DNA of 64,000 nt. Source: Adiantum capillus-veneris (taxonomy: Eukaryota; Streptophyta; Polypodiopsida; Polypodiales; Pteridaceae). How positions within the stretch are numbered: the stretch's first letter is position 1; each line of letters begins with the position of its first letter. The stretch covers positions 38,975,281 to 39,039,280 of the forward strand of contig CM043960.1 of the NCBI GenBank assembly GCA_014529385.2, read 5' to 3'. Shown piece by piece: positions 36,501 through 46,944 of the stretch. The notes beneath the pieces were generated by a model, which was not told the origin of the DNA, searched no databases, and saw only the letters and a list, made by a program, of their open reading frames with translations. A program made the position numbers and the translations under genes.

Positions 36501-37850
36501 TATTAGTTCTTGCTCTTTAGTCAAAGTTGTATTTTCTATGTGTTTAAGCTCTTGTAGATGTATTATTGGATCATATTGATTCTCTCCTACAGTTTTAATA
36601 TTGGTCTATTTTTCAATAAAATCATTTGCTGTTAAATTTTATTCTAAATTATGTATGGGATGCATTTGCAGTTTTTGATTTGTAATTTGTTGTCTAGATT
36701 CATTGATTAATAGATGTAATTGAGAATAATTTCCAACTAGATTCTCTATGTCTTCTTCATTCTTTATTATTTGTCGTATTTGACATTCTAAAAAGTAAGA
36801 TTTTTCTATGTTGTTAATTGAGATTAATTCTTTTTCATTGCGAAAATGTATATGTTTTAATAGAATAGTAAAAAAAAAAAACCTTCCATTTGATGGACAG
36901 GGTGAAAATTGGTAAATCTTACTAATTGTTTATACTCTTCTATTTCATTTCCAAATAAATCATGCATTTTACATATCTTCTTTATTGTATGCTTGAGTAT
37001 TTTGTTAATTCTATACTGACGAAAGTATGAATAAAATGTTAAGCTCTCCAATTCTAATGGTCTTGATGTATATAGATCAATTGGATGTAGTATAGAGGTT
37101 TAAAAAATTTGTATATATTTTTGTCTTTTTTTAGGAGGTGAACAATCTATATAAGTTACCTTTTCTGATTTTTTAATGATTGGTATCTCTAAACACATAT
37201 ATCATGGCTGCTTCAGTTGCTGATATTGGTTTTGTTAATACATAAGAAGATATTAGTTTGAGTTTTGTATCATCAATATTATTTAGTCATAATGTTTTCT
37301 CTGTTTCTAAATCGATATCTATTTTTCCTATAGGTTTTGATTTCAATGCATATTTTAGTAAGTAATATGATAATCCTGTTTTGGTTACTTTTTGAATATT
37401 CGTATGTGCTTGCCATAACAATAATACTCCTACATGATAAGGGACCACATTTCTGTGTTCTAATGTTGGTCTATAATAAATCCATCATTGAGTTTGTTCA
37501 TGAATAATTCGCTTAGGATTACTTTGAATATCGTATGGAAATCCATATTTACATTTAATTTTTTTATTTGTAATTCTATTTTACAAGATTCTCTACAATT
37601 ATGTATTTGATTTTTGATAACTAAGTTATATAATTTATATTCAATTGATGTTAGATCAAATTTATTTATTGTATGTAAATAAGGTATATGGCTATCTATC
37701 TCTAAAGATATTCGATCGATATCATTTGAATCTACCCATAGTATTACATGTGCATGTGGTGAACCTCTATTATGTTAAGTTGCTTTGTAGATGTTGAAGA
37801 GCTTCTTGTAAACTAGCAAATGGTAACACTTAAGAAGTTAGAATATAGAG
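36501..37850 (-). pseudogene. Helitron HUH replication initiator (Rep) remnant
   Basis: Scattered across frames on the minus strand: the metal-binding HUH motif RGSPHAHVILWVD (about 37771-37733), the Cys-containing NCRESCKI region (near 37590), LLLWQAHTNIQKVTK (near 37410) and the catalytic two-tyrosine string YYLLKYALK (about 37375-37346). The last 350 bp are EEYKQLVRFTNFHPVHQMEG-type sequence leading into the helicase. Many stops and shifts. Rep nicks and joins DNA through the paired tyrosines; both are still visible. Confidence 0.7.
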
Positions 37851-37962
37851 TTATATATAATTTGATGCTAATTACCAAAGGAATTATATCATATTTTTTA
37901 ATGATTGCTTTAATTATAAGAACATAACATGCTATAAATGGAAGAAGTTGGGACTCAATTTT

Positions 37963-38309
37963 GATATAGCACACCAAGTGTGATGCACTTTTGAAAGCAA
38001 ACAAGTTCTTGACAAGCTTCTTGTCTTTGGGCCGTAGTCACTTGGATTGCATTGCTTGCAGGCTATGCCCATCATGGACAGGCCACAAAGCTCTGGTGCT
38101 TTCAGCTAATGCGAAGCAGCCAAGGCTTATTTGCAAACTTGACCATTTATGCTTGCAACTTGAAGGCATGTGGGACCATGCAAAACGTTGACCTAGGCAA
38201 AGAAATTCTTGATGTGGTCAGTAGTGAGGGGCTATTGAAATACAACATCGTACTTGTCAATGCTTTGACTAATTTATGCGCTAAGTGTGGTGTACTTTTG
38301 AAAGCATAA
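37963..38309 (+). pseudogene. PPR repeat protein fragment
   Basis: MLAGYAHHGQATKLWCFQLM, NLTIYACNLKACGTMQNVDL and VLVNALTNLCAKCGVLLKA match successive pentatricopeptide motifs of the PLS subclass (x-x-GYAxxGxxxEA, T-F-x-LKAC-x-x-xx-GK, x-NAL-xx-YAKCG). The upstream TKCDALLKANKF repeats the same AKCG-type end in another frame. PPR proteins bind RNA in organelles and often direct editing. It is truncated on both sides and frameshifted near 38050. Confidence 0.65.
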
Positions 38310-38760
38310 CATGTATGCAATGAGATACTAATGTGACTTGTTCAATTAAACCACTATATCAGTTGGAGACTGGACAATTAAATAAGAAAGTGAATTCTTG
38401 GAGAGGGGTCATGCAAACAGTCTAGAGCTAACATATTTTAAAGGCACCAATGAGACCGTCCTTCCTAGGAACTCTGCTGAGTCCATCGCCATTAATCTCT
38501 GCAAAACACTTTTTACCTATAAACTTCTCCATTTTGATGCAAAAGCTTGGCCTGACATCCTCAGTCGTCAGAACCAATGGAGAGCTTTCACACTCATGCA
38601 TGAAGCCTAAGGGAAAGGCAATCGTTTTTCTGTTGGCTATGCTGACAGATTTGGAGTGAAGGCCTACAGATCAACATTTTGCCTAGTACCACATGCCTTC
38701 AAGATGCAATTGCAAGTGATTGCATCTAGAGAGTTGACCTTGCTTTGAGATCCCAAAGAA
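38310..38760. other. Unassigned spacer after the PPR fragment
   Basis: Two overlapping short plus-strand frames (38398-38659) are present, but neither shows a known motif. I cannot call a gene. Confidence 0.3.
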
Positions 38761-38779
38761 TCTTGTGTAACACAGAAGA

Positions 38780-39175
38780 TTACATATGGAGAGACACCCT
38801 CATTTCACATCCACCAAAAAAGCCCGGCACCTTAGCGCTGCGCCTATCAAGCAAATAGCACAATCAGTGCAATTGCTAAAAATGCTTACAGTTTTCTGGC
38901 CCTGCCTCTGTTGGGCAAATCCCACAATCAGTGTGCATTCCAATAGAGGACATCCGAGACTTTTTGTAGGAGTATCTTGCGTATGATTACATCTGGAGAG
39001 ACACCCTCATTTTGCATCCATGAAAACATCCCAACACCTTAGCGCTGCGCCTACTGGGAAAATAACGCAATCAATGCAATGGACCAAAAATGCTTAGAGT
39101 TTGTTGGCCCTGCCCCTGTTGGGAAAATTGCACAATCAGTGTGCATTCCAATACAGGACATCCCAGACACGAAGT
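38780..39175 (-). repeat. PPR-derived tandem repeat, about 207 bp, two copies
   Basis: Copies begin near 38788 and 38995 at ggagagacaccctcattt. On the minus strand this encodes MQNEGVS-like residues, the end of a PPR helix pair. Both copies share accttagcgctgcgcctat-like and aatcagtgtgcattccaata strings. Frames are broken throughout. Confidence 0.6.
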
Positions 39176-39186
39176 GCTTCAAGCAA

Positions 39187-39561
39187 TCATGTGGTTCCTT
39201 CTAAAGTACACCACATTTCAGCATTTGTGTAGTGCCATGTGCCTTGCAAACTGCAATCATAGGTGATTCCATCTACAGAGATCCCTCGCTTTATATTCTC
39301 TAAAAACAGCCCAGTGCTAGCTAGCCCTTCTCCTATTTGAAAAATATTGCAATCACTGCATTGCAAGAATGACCTCTTCGATACAAAGCTCCTCAAGCAC
39401 TTTTTGTGCATTCTGAGATAAGTGCACCAATGTAGACCAAGGAATTCCCAAACATGGTCTCTTTTGCCAACAATCCCTAGCAAACTATATGGAGAGATAT
39501 TGTCACTTTGCATCTGCCAAAAACAATCAAGAGCTTCTTGGCTCCTGCCTGGATTGGGCAT
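39187..39561 (-). pseudogene. PPR-like fragment
   Basis: GRSQEALDCFWQMQSDNISP opens with the EALxxFxxMQ motif of a PPR helix. KRGISVDGITYDCSLQGTWH near the end matches the G-I-x-x-D-x-x-TY-x-xx-L-x-A start of the next motif with changes. The middle is unlike PPR. It is in the same orientation as the repeats on both sides and opposite to the fragment at 37963-38309. Confidence 0.5.
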
Positions 39562-39787
39562 ATCGCATGATTAGTGTGTTGCAAGGGACACCCTTCCGAG
39601 AGATTTCAGAACATGAATCTATGACCAACAATCCCTAGCAAACTATATGGAGAGCGACCGTCACTTTGCATCTGCCAAAAACAATCAAGAGCTTCTTGGT
39701 TCCTTCCTGGATTGGGCATATCGCATGATTAGTGTGTTGCAAGGGACACCCTTCCGGAGAGATTTCAGAACAAGAATCTATGACCAT
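39471..39787 (-). repeat. PPR-derived tandem repeat, 158 bp, two copies
   Basis: Copies 39471-39628 and 39629-39787 differ at a few positions. Each holds ccctagcaaactatatggag, tttgcatctgccaaaaacaa, attgggcatatcgcatgatt and acacccttccg. The unit overlaps the N-terminal part of the PPR-like fragment, so the duplication extends the same PPR module. Confidence 0.85.
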
Positions 39788-39977
39788 TCCAAAAAGATAC
39801 TGGAGACAAAATAAGAAAGCAGCTGGCAATGAGCAGTTTGGGAAAGAAGACATCCTCTAATTTGACCCAAACCACTTTCAAAAATAGTTTGACTGATCTC
39901 GACTTTTTCCACCATTTGCGCATTCCAATAGCAGAGTAGTTGCTTCCAAGCATGGCATGCAAAAACTGTCACCATAA

Positions 39978-40030
39978 GTGCCTCCTTATGCTATGTAAGC
40001 CCCAGGTGCATACATAGCATAAGGAGGCAC
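39978..40030. repeat. Perfect 20-bp inverted repeat
   Basis: Arms gtgcctccttatgctatgta (39978-39997) and tacatagcataaggaggcac (40011-40030) around a 13-base loop. It sits at the boundary between PPR-derived DNA and an unrelated G+C-richer block. Confidence 0.9.
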
Positions 40031-41779
40031 AATACACTGAACACGGGCTCCACAAGAGCCCAAGAGCAAACTAGGGCCGGGTGTAGCCCCCAACTGGGAT
40101 GGCATGTGGCTCCAACTGGCCTACTCAGGGCTCTGACTGCCACCTGCACACAGCCCCCACTGTGGGACTGCTCACTGTCTACACTCGCAACCTGTGACGA
40201 CAAGGATGCAACCCCACTGTAGGCTGCCTCGAGACCTGTATTTGTGTATGAATTAGCCCTGTTCTTATCATTTGTCCGTGTCGCATTCCTTACGCTGCTT
40301 ATCACCTGCGTGCCTTGCTCGTGACTGCCAAGCCCTTGGAGCACCAACTGTATCAAGAAAGCTACAATCATCAGTGTGCCCACTCTACCTAATTGGGGGT
40401 CCCATGCCCTGTTTCGCATCTTGCGAAGTCGATCACTCTGATTGTTCATGCGTCTTCCTACCCCAGACAGTCTACTCGCTGTCCTCTGTCTAGTCTCATT
40501 CTGGTTCAGCATAACCTGTTGCCTGACTGTGGCCGCCAGCTGATATATACCAGACCGTGTGAGTACCAGGCCCCTCGATTCGTGTTTATGCTGCTCATCT
40601 CCTGTTCATCCAGCATGTTTTTCCCTAGGGGGAATCCATCGGCCATCTGTGCCCTGCTCAAAGACCTGTACCCAAATCAGCCCCAAGCTGTGTTGAAAAC
40701 GAAAAGTGAGGAAAGCCTCTCAAGGGCTGATGCAAAAGGCCCCAAACTGGGGCTAAATCAAGGATAAAATGCCAAGGCAGAAGCGGCAAAACCTGGTCAG
40801 CAAAGAGCCCAAAGGGAGGTTGACATAATATGCTCATCAACAAATTTTCATGTTTCCATGAGAATGTCCCATATGACGTACATTTTGACCAAGGAATCAC
40901 CGATAAAAATAATCTTACCCATCACAATTTTGAAACATGGACACAAATGAAACAACCTTGGTATTATTGATCTGAATTATACAAACATACGAAAGCCTAG
41001 AAGGAAAAATGAGACAGATCAAAGCTATAAGGCTACTTCATCAAGACCAAAATAAATCTTTGTACATACTATGAATCTGTAAAGTCTTCTCAGACCTGCA
41101 TGCACTGAAGGTAACATCTCACGAGGCGCAAGCCTAGTGGGCTGATCTACATGTCTATCAATAGGTGGCCACTCATAGCACTCAAGCTCGCATAGCCCAA
41201 GAGCGAACTAAGGCCGGGTCTATAGTGGACGGCGTCACCAGTAAATCCGACTCAATACATATCCCACGAGTGAGGAGAGACTCATCTCGACTCGGGAGCC
41301 AACACGGCTCAACCAAAAAAGGAGTAGGATAGGGTTTGGAGCACTACGGCTCACCGTGTCTTGCATATAGAATGTGGGCTCAAGCCCCGCTCGGGAGACC
41401 GTCCGAATAACCTCAAAAAGCCTCGACACTCTGGCTCAGCTGAAACCAGGTGGAGAGTAAGTAGTCCACAACCCACGGTGGGTAAAAGCACATTCACGGC
41501 CCACTATGGGCATGAACCATAAGCCAAAAGTAATGCAAGGGCCTTGTGCCCGATATCCTGCCAAAACTGTCCGAAGCTGTCCTATCTACCACACGCAGCC
41601 CCTGGCTGACTTGATATTTCCTACAACAAAGGCTACCCCTCAGGGTGCAGAGCATATACCACGCGGAATATAGAGGAAGCAGCCCCAGCGGGGTCTGCTC
41701 CTGCTTCAACCTCTATAGGAAGATAGAGTCCACACAGCCCCCAGCTGGAATAACCTGTTCATCCGTACTCATCTCACGA
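40031..41779. other. Unassigned block
   Basis: G+C-richer than its surroundings. Recurrent strings of the cagcccccagctgg kind occur at 40089, 40151, 41595, 41675 and 41730. The string agcccaagagcgaactaaggccgggt occurs in similar form at 40055 and 41197. No protein family recognised; the frames at 40512-39991 and 40393-40767 look non-coding. Confidence 0.4.
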
Positions 41780-41881
41780 GAGAGAGATAGATAGATAGTT
41801 CTATTATCGTCCTGGGAGGTCAAATATGACCTATGGGACCAAATGAACATGTCACGTGGTGTGAGTGGAGTTCATAAGTGA

Positions 41882-42203
41882 CTATCGATGCTCAAAAATG
41901 GCTGAAATGAGCATCGTAATAGAGAGTCCACATCGTGGTTGAGAGAGGAAGGTATGTAGGGAGAGATCATGGCTGAATATATGGGGAAAAGAGGACCTAA
42001 TGTGGTCAAAAGCTAAGCACTCAAGTAGTGTGTGGTACTCACTCTCTCGCACTTGATGAGGGCATAAGGTGCAAAGTCGATGACACTCCTCGCCAGTGCC
42101 CCAACGTCTTGTCTCACAGCGTAGAGAATGGGAGCTAAGACAAATGGAGGCAATGGTGCGGATCGCACTCAACGGGATGGGCTCAAGGATGTAGGAATGG
42201 GTT
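41882..42203 (-). pseudogene. LINE C-terminal zinc-finger segment
   Basis: CHRLCTLCPHQVRESEYHTL followed by LECLAFDHIRSSFPHIF has the C-x2-C..H-x4-C pattern of the zinc-binding region found at the end of many plant LINE RTs. It is one frame away from the main RT ORF, which ends at 42203. A frameshift therefore separates them. Confidence 0.65.
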
Positions 42204-44143
42204 CAGCTACCTCGTTCCGAGAAGAAGAGAGATTTGTAGTTTGGGGCAACGTGTATGGTGTAATGGCTGAAGCGAGAACCTCCGGATTTCTCCCAAGTCG
42301 TGATACATTGGCGTTGTAAGAAGGCCTCATTAACTTGGGAGTCGATCGACGCATCCTTGACCAAGTGACATGCATCCCATCTTCCAAACCATTTCTTGAT
42401 ATCAAGCATCCACCCCAAACTTAGTATTTTGCTCTTGCATGTCTTTTGAACCATTTGACTTGCTTCATATGCGATTCTAAGAAGTCGGTGCAAAGGGCTA
42501 CGTTGTGTCTTACGCATGTACTCCACAACCCTTTGCATGCCCAAGACCTCAATGGGAAGCAATCCGGACTCAAGAAGTAAGAGCATGTAGGGTGTTTGTG
42601 TCTTGACTTGGAGAAAGTTGGTGAGAAAACGCTTTTGGACATTTTCAAACTCTTTCCAAGTAGACTTCCCGATGCTTCCACCCCACACCTCCACTCCATA
42701 AAGAAGCACCGGTGTCACCAATGTGTCAAAGAGGTACTTTTTGAGAGCCCAACACTTGATCTCTCCTGCATTGCACATGTTCTCAAATGCATAATAGGCC
42801 CTCTTTCCGGCTTCCAAGCGACACATTGCACAATCCTTCCATTTATGATTGGATGGAACCTCAAGGCCAAGGTACTTGAAGTGATCTACCACTTCAAGTT
42901 TCTCATTGTTATATACAATGCATGGATTTTCATCATTGAGGGTCTTTACAAGCATAACCTTGGTTTTGGATCCATTCACGATCAGCCCGCTATGTAGGCA
43001 AAAGCGTTCCAAGACACTCATAAGCTTTTGTGCATCTTCTAAGGTATGTGCCAAGAGCACTACATCATCGGCATAAAGCAAAAGCATGATCACCGCATTT
43101 CCAATCTTAACCTCTTCTATGCCTTCTTGCTGCATAAAGTCGAGAACCATGCATTCCAATTCATCAATGAGTAGCCCAAAGAGGGTTGGGGAAAGTGGGC
43201 ATCCTTGTTTGACACCAATAGTGCTTGCAAAAAATTCTAAAATTCCATCTCCCATACGTAATCGACATATCACTTTTTGGTAGATGCGAAAGACTGCATG
43301 CATAAATTCTCTCGGCACTTGAAGGCTTTGCATACGTCTCCAAAGATTTCCTCGCGGTACCATGTCAAAAGCTTTCTTGAAATCCACAAAGCAACAATAC
43401 AACTTTTTTCCTTTCAATCGAGACGCTTCCATAAGAACTCGAAGAGTGACAAGGTGATCAATAGTGCTATGATGCTTTCGAAAACCTGCTTGGCCAAGTG
43501 CACGTTTGCTATTCTTTTCAGCCCATTCACTTATCTTCATCTCCATGATACATCCAAATAACTTTGCCATTAAAGAACCAACCATTATAGTGCGATAGTT
43601 GTTCACATTGTTTACATCTCCTCCTTTGTGCAAAGGTTTGATCCAATTTGCACTCCAATCATGAGGCATGCCATACTGAAGTGCAAGGCTAAACATATCG
43701 CATATCCAATATCGTGTTTTCTTGCTTGTCCATTTAATCATTTCAGCTTTGACACCTTGAAGGTCACCTGCCTTGCGAGTAGCAAGTTTCTCAAGCGCGC
43801 GGCATACATCTTCAATGGTAAAGAAGGGAGACATAAACGGAAGGGAGCTACAACACTCCATCTTATCAACATTGCGTTGCTCATAGAGGTTCTTACAATG
43901 CATATACATATCCTCAAGAGTCAAGTCACCAAAGCTCTCAACGCGCTTGCCTTTTAGATTTTGCCAAAACTTACCACATGCATGTGCTTTCTTTTGTGCT
44001 AAAAGAAGTTGTTTTTTGACTTCCCACCTTCTCCTCTTCTTTTGAACAAGTGCTTTGTATGTGTGTGAACATTCCAAGTAAATTTCCTTGTCTTTGATTG
44101 CATCCAATCTTAGCAAGTGTTTTCGGGCTTGACTACATTCCAT
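42203..44143 (-). CDS. LINE reverse transcriptase (646 codons open)
   Basis: Copies element RNA at a nicked target. Motifs in order: KPLHKGGDVNNVNNYRTI (near residue 190), GQAGFRKHHSTIDHLVTLR (240), CCFVDFKKAFDMVPRGNLW (270, motif A with first catalytic Asp), GVKQGCPLSPTLFGLLIDEL (335) and LLLYADDVVLLAHTLEDAQ (375, catalytic YADD). The thumb (FKYLGLEVPSN) follows, with a VQKRFLTNFLQVKTQTPYML connection. The frame is uninterrupted for 646 codons, so decay is recent. The true start is upstream in the endonuclease frame; a single-base shift at 44110-44143 divides the two. Confidence 0.9.
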   Translation of the reverse strand: MECSQARKHLLRLDAIKDKEIYLECSHTYKALVQKKRRRWEVKKQLLLAQKKAHACGKFWQNLKGKRVESFGDLTLEDMYMHCKNLYEQRNVDKMECCSSLPFMSPFFTIEDVCRALEKLATRKAGDLQGVKAEMIKWTSKKTRYWICDMFSLALQYGMPHDWSANWIKPLHKGGDVNNVNNYRTIMVGSLMAKLFGCIMEMKISEWAEKNSKRALGQAGFRKHHSTIDHLVTLRVLMEASRLKGKKLYCCFVDFKKAFDMVPRGNLWRRMQSLQVPREFMHAVFRIYQKVICRLRMGDGILEFFASTIGVKQGCPLSPTLFGLLIDELECMVLDFMQQEGIEEVKIGNAVIMLLLYADDVVLLAHTLEDAQKLMSVLERFCLHSGLIVNGSKTKVMLVKTLNDENPCIVYNNEKLEVVDHFKYLGLEVPSNHKWKDCAMCRLEAGKRAYYAFENMCNAGEIKCWALKKYLFDTLVTPVLLYGVEVWGGSIGKSTWKEFENVQKRFLTNFLQVKTQTPYMLLLLESGLLPIEVLGMQRVVEYMRKTQRSPLHRLLRIAYEASQMVQKTCKSKILSLGWMLDIKKWFGRWDACHLVKDASIDSQVNEAFLQRQCITTWEKSGGSRFSHYTIHVAPNYKSLFFSERGS

Positions 44144-45231
44144 GTCAAACCATTTCTTCTTGGTGTACCCTTCTTAGACCTTTTGCAAGACATGTGTTTC
44201 ACCGAAAAGCATTCCTTCGCACAAGAGAAAATTACTTCTTTGAAAACTTTCCACTTGCATTCTAATGTTGGGCTCTCTTGATGCTCTATCATGCTTAACA
44301 TTTGGTCCACCATATCATCATATATAAGTGCTCGTTTGAAGTCTAGACGTAGGTACAAATGATTCACATCATCATTGGAGGCTACATGCTCGGGCCGTTT
44401 ACCACACTTGAGTTCAATACATAAAATCCTATGATCTGATTCCGGATTCCATTCACCAAGTGTAAAGCTTTGTATGCATTCTAGAATGGCTTCTGAGAAC
44501 AACATATAGTCAATCACGCTAGCACCGTTGTGCTTTCTACATGTAAAGTCATTGGTGCCTTGCCATAGAGATACACCATTTGCAATGAGCATTCCAGTAC
44601 TATTGCACATATGTAGAAGTGACTTTCCATAGTGATTCACTTCTTTTGCATCATTAGAACTTCGATTATACATGTATGAGTCATCCATTCTTCTTGAGAC
44701 ATGCGGCATGTCTACTTGTTGTGTGTCGTGTTGTAACATATTTGTGCGAGCATTCATGTCTCCAAAAACAATGACTTCATCTTGATCCTTGTAATGAGCA
44801 ATGTCTTCCTCTAGTTCAACAAAGGGCTGATCTCTATCCATATTCAAGCAAGCATAAAATTTGGAGTCATAGTGAGGAATGTAGCAACCGGCCACAAACA
44901 TGACTTGACCATTTGGTGGGCTGATTTTCAGCCATAAGTAGCGTTTATACTTATCTTCTTTGACAATGGAAACATCTTTCAAACCCTTTTTGATCATACA
45001 TGCTACGCCTCCTTGGCCTCTTCGTTGCTTTGCATTTTTGGCCCACATCAAAGAATGCACATCGTATTTGTCAAATCCAAGAATTCGTTGCGCATCATGC
45101 TCCCATGTTTCGACAAGAAGTATGACATCGGAGTCATTGGTAAGCTCATCAATGCCAATTCCCGCATTCCATGGATACCCGTTACAATTCCAAAAGCTTA
45201 TTCGCAAGCGTGAGTTGGTCTCATAGATCAT
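44110..45231 (-). CDS. LINE apurinic-type endonuclease
   Basis: 373 codons from ATG 45231. Endonuclease/exonuclease/phosphatase fold residues are present: LRISFWNCNGYP (Asn), DVILLVETWEHD (Glu), DEVIVFGDMNARTN (GDxN), GASVIDYMLFS and EWNPESDHRILC (SDH catalytic pair). It nicks the target to prime reverse transcription. It overlaps the RT frame by 34 bp through the frameshift and starts 8 bp after the stop of a short upstream ORF. Confidence 0.9.
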   Translation of the reverse strand: MIYETNSRLRISFWNCNGYPWNAGIGIDELTNDSDVILLVETWEHDAQRILGFDKYDVHSLMWAKNAKQRRGQGGVACMIKKGLKDVSIVKEDKYKRYLWLKISPPNGQVMFVAGCYIPHYDSKFYACLNMDRDQPFVELEEDIAHYKDQDEVIVFGDMNARTNMLQHDTQQVDMPHVSRRMDDSYMYNRSSNDAKEVNHYGKSLLHMCNSTGMLIANGVSLWQGTNDFTCRKHNGASVIDYMLFSEAILECIQSFTLGEWNPESDHRILCIELKCGKRPEHVASNDDVNHLYLRLDFKRALIYDDMVDQMLSMIEHQESPTLECKWKVFKEVIFSCAKECFSVKHMSCKRSKKGTPRRNGLTWNVVKPENTC

Positions 45232-45238
45232 GTGTCCC

Positions 45239-45346
45239 TATTTGTTGGGTGGACTTGCATCCTCCTTAAGTGGCTTTTCTTCTTGAGGTGATACCTTAAC
45301 CTTCTTGCTTCTTTCCTCATATGCTTTGCGACGTGCATTTTGTTGC

Positions 45347-45349
<3 letters not shown>
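45239..45349 (-). CDS. Short ORF before the LINE endonuclease
   Basis: 37 codons, MQQNARRKAYEERSKKVKVS then QEEKPLKEDASPPNK, strongly basic and acidic mixed. It probably is the remnant C-terminus of LINE ORF1, cut by the AG tract upstream. No domain is visible. Confidence 0.4.

Positions 45350-45350
<1 letters not shown>

Positions 45351-45386
<36 letters not shown>
45351..45386. repeat. (GA)n microsatellite at the LINE 5' boundary
   Basis: 36 bp of GA immediately upstream of the short LINE ORF. Confidence 0.9.
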
Positions 45387-45389
<3 letters not shown>

Positions 45390-46922
45390 GTACCTGCCTT
45401 TACTTCATAGCAGAATAGATTCGAGAAGAGCAGGTTGAATAAATCAGAAGAAGCTGACACCTCCCTTTACTTCAGAGCAGAATAGATTGCGAAAAGAGCA
45501 GGTTCAATAAAGCAAAAGAAACTGACGTCGAGTGTAGAGAAAGAGTGAGAAAGTGGGAGAAAGAAAAGGCACGATAGAAAGTCGCGATCTCATTTGTGTC
45601 TTTTCGCTTACGTGGCATAGCTCTCCTTTCAGCTTTCAAAAAATAGTCTTTGGGCTAACTGCCCCAAAAATACCAATTATTCATTCAAGCACCGGATTGC
45701 ACATGCCATTGAGTAGACACACACACCCAAATTTAGGCCAAAATTTTATGCAAAAATTATATCAATTCCACATTGCAATGCTTAAATTGCAAACTCAATC
45801 AAGCATAAATGAATGAATGAATGCTCAATTTCTAAAAAATTACAGTATTTTTACCCAATCAAGCAATGCACACACTCAAAAATTAAGCACAATCGATCGA
45901 ATTTTTATCAATTGGCAATGAATTTAGGCTTATACCTTATGATTGCACACACTTTTCATGATCATTTCACAATCGACCATCAGTCATAGAAAATCAAGTG
46001 GTCTTGGATAGGCACACACTCAATTTTTGTTCAAATTTTTGGCAATTAGGCTTATCCAATGATTGAATTAGTCTAACATACACATCATTTACATGATTGC
46101 ATACTCATGTATCATCAATTTGATCACTTTATATGCATGCACACACTAAAGATTAGATGCACACACACTTGAAATTTTTGACAATTTTTTTCCTCTTTAG
46201 TGTGCACACACACAATGATTTTTATGCACACACTGAATTCTTGATGAGAATTAAGCTTTGGATACACACAAAGTTCATTAGTCACAATTTGACTATCAAT
46301 TTCATTCCAAGTGTATCAAATTAGGTGCAAAGTGTAGGTCAATTTGTGTTACACACCTAATTTTAGAAAATAATTAGCAACATTGAACCTCATTACAATC
46401 AAGAATTGACATAACAAGTGAGTGCACTTACATGGTAATTACACTTCAAGCTATTCCTTTGCTCCACACGAAGTCGCATCATTGCACACACAAGTGTGTG
46501 CACCATCAAACCGGCTCCAAAATTGACCATTTGTAGGTCAATATCAAACACTCAAATCATCAAATTAGGCATAAATTGGTACAATTACCTTGATTAGAGT
46601 GATGATTCCACCTCTTGCAAGGTGATTTCACATACTTTACACTTCAAATGTTAGTGGTTAGGTTAGCAAGGTTAGTCAAAATTAGTAGAAACTAGCATGA
46701 AATTAGTAAAATTAGCATGGAAAGAAGCGAATTAGCAAGGGTTAGCATGAACTTAGTGAAATTGGGGGTTTAGGGTATTCATAACTCAACATTAGCATCA
46801 ATTTCTTACACAAAAATCATCAAATCAAACCAAAAATTGAGTTACACACACTCAAAAACCAACAAAATTAGTAGTGAAATTACTATATTCTACACATCTT
46901 AAACTCACTAGCTTAGGTTATC
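45387..46922 (-). other. Non-coding 5' leader of the 24-kb element
   Basis: AT-rich with many short acacac strings, no coding signal. A direct duplication of a roughly 65-bp string (ttacttcatagcagaatagatt.. / ttacttcagagcagaatagatt..) lies at 45400-45520. It extends from the primer site to the LINE insertion. Confidence 0.6.
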
Positions 46923-46942
46923 GATCCCATGCAACGGTGTCA
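46923..46942 (-). other. Primer binding site of the 24-kb element
   Basis: Minus-strand TGACACCGTTGCATGGGATC matches the tRNA-Asp primer complement at 16 of 20 positions. It lies two bases inside the LTR end ..CCCTACA at 46945. Confidence 0.75.
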
Positions 46943-46944
46943 AA

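Larger units (their letters stand above)
33185..37850 (-). mobile_element. Decayed Helitron-type element
   Basis: A strongly AT-rich block, unlike its neighbours, carrying in order on the minus strand HUH replication initiator remnants, a PIF1-family helicase and downstream exon-like ORFs. This is the RepHel plus accessory gene order of plant Helitrons, which move by rolling-circle replication. I could not place the TC 5' end or the CTRR hairpin 3' end, so the limits given are those of the AT-rich block. AG tracts lie at 33442-33490 and 34029-34062. Confidence 0.7.
41780..45349 (-). mobile_element. Non-LTR retrotransposon (LINE), near full length
   Basis: Minus strand. Short ORF, endonuclease, reverse transcriptase and terminal zinc-finger region in normal LINE order. 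The 3' end near 41780 is a short (CTAT)n/(CT)n tail instead of poly-A. The left boundary is the AG tract at 45351-45386. Target duplications not resolved. Confidence 0.8.

Noticed and set aside
39991-40512. 173-codon minus-strand ORF
   Set aside because: No recognisable motif, overlaps an inverted repeat, composition consistent with a chance ORF in G+C-rich DNA.
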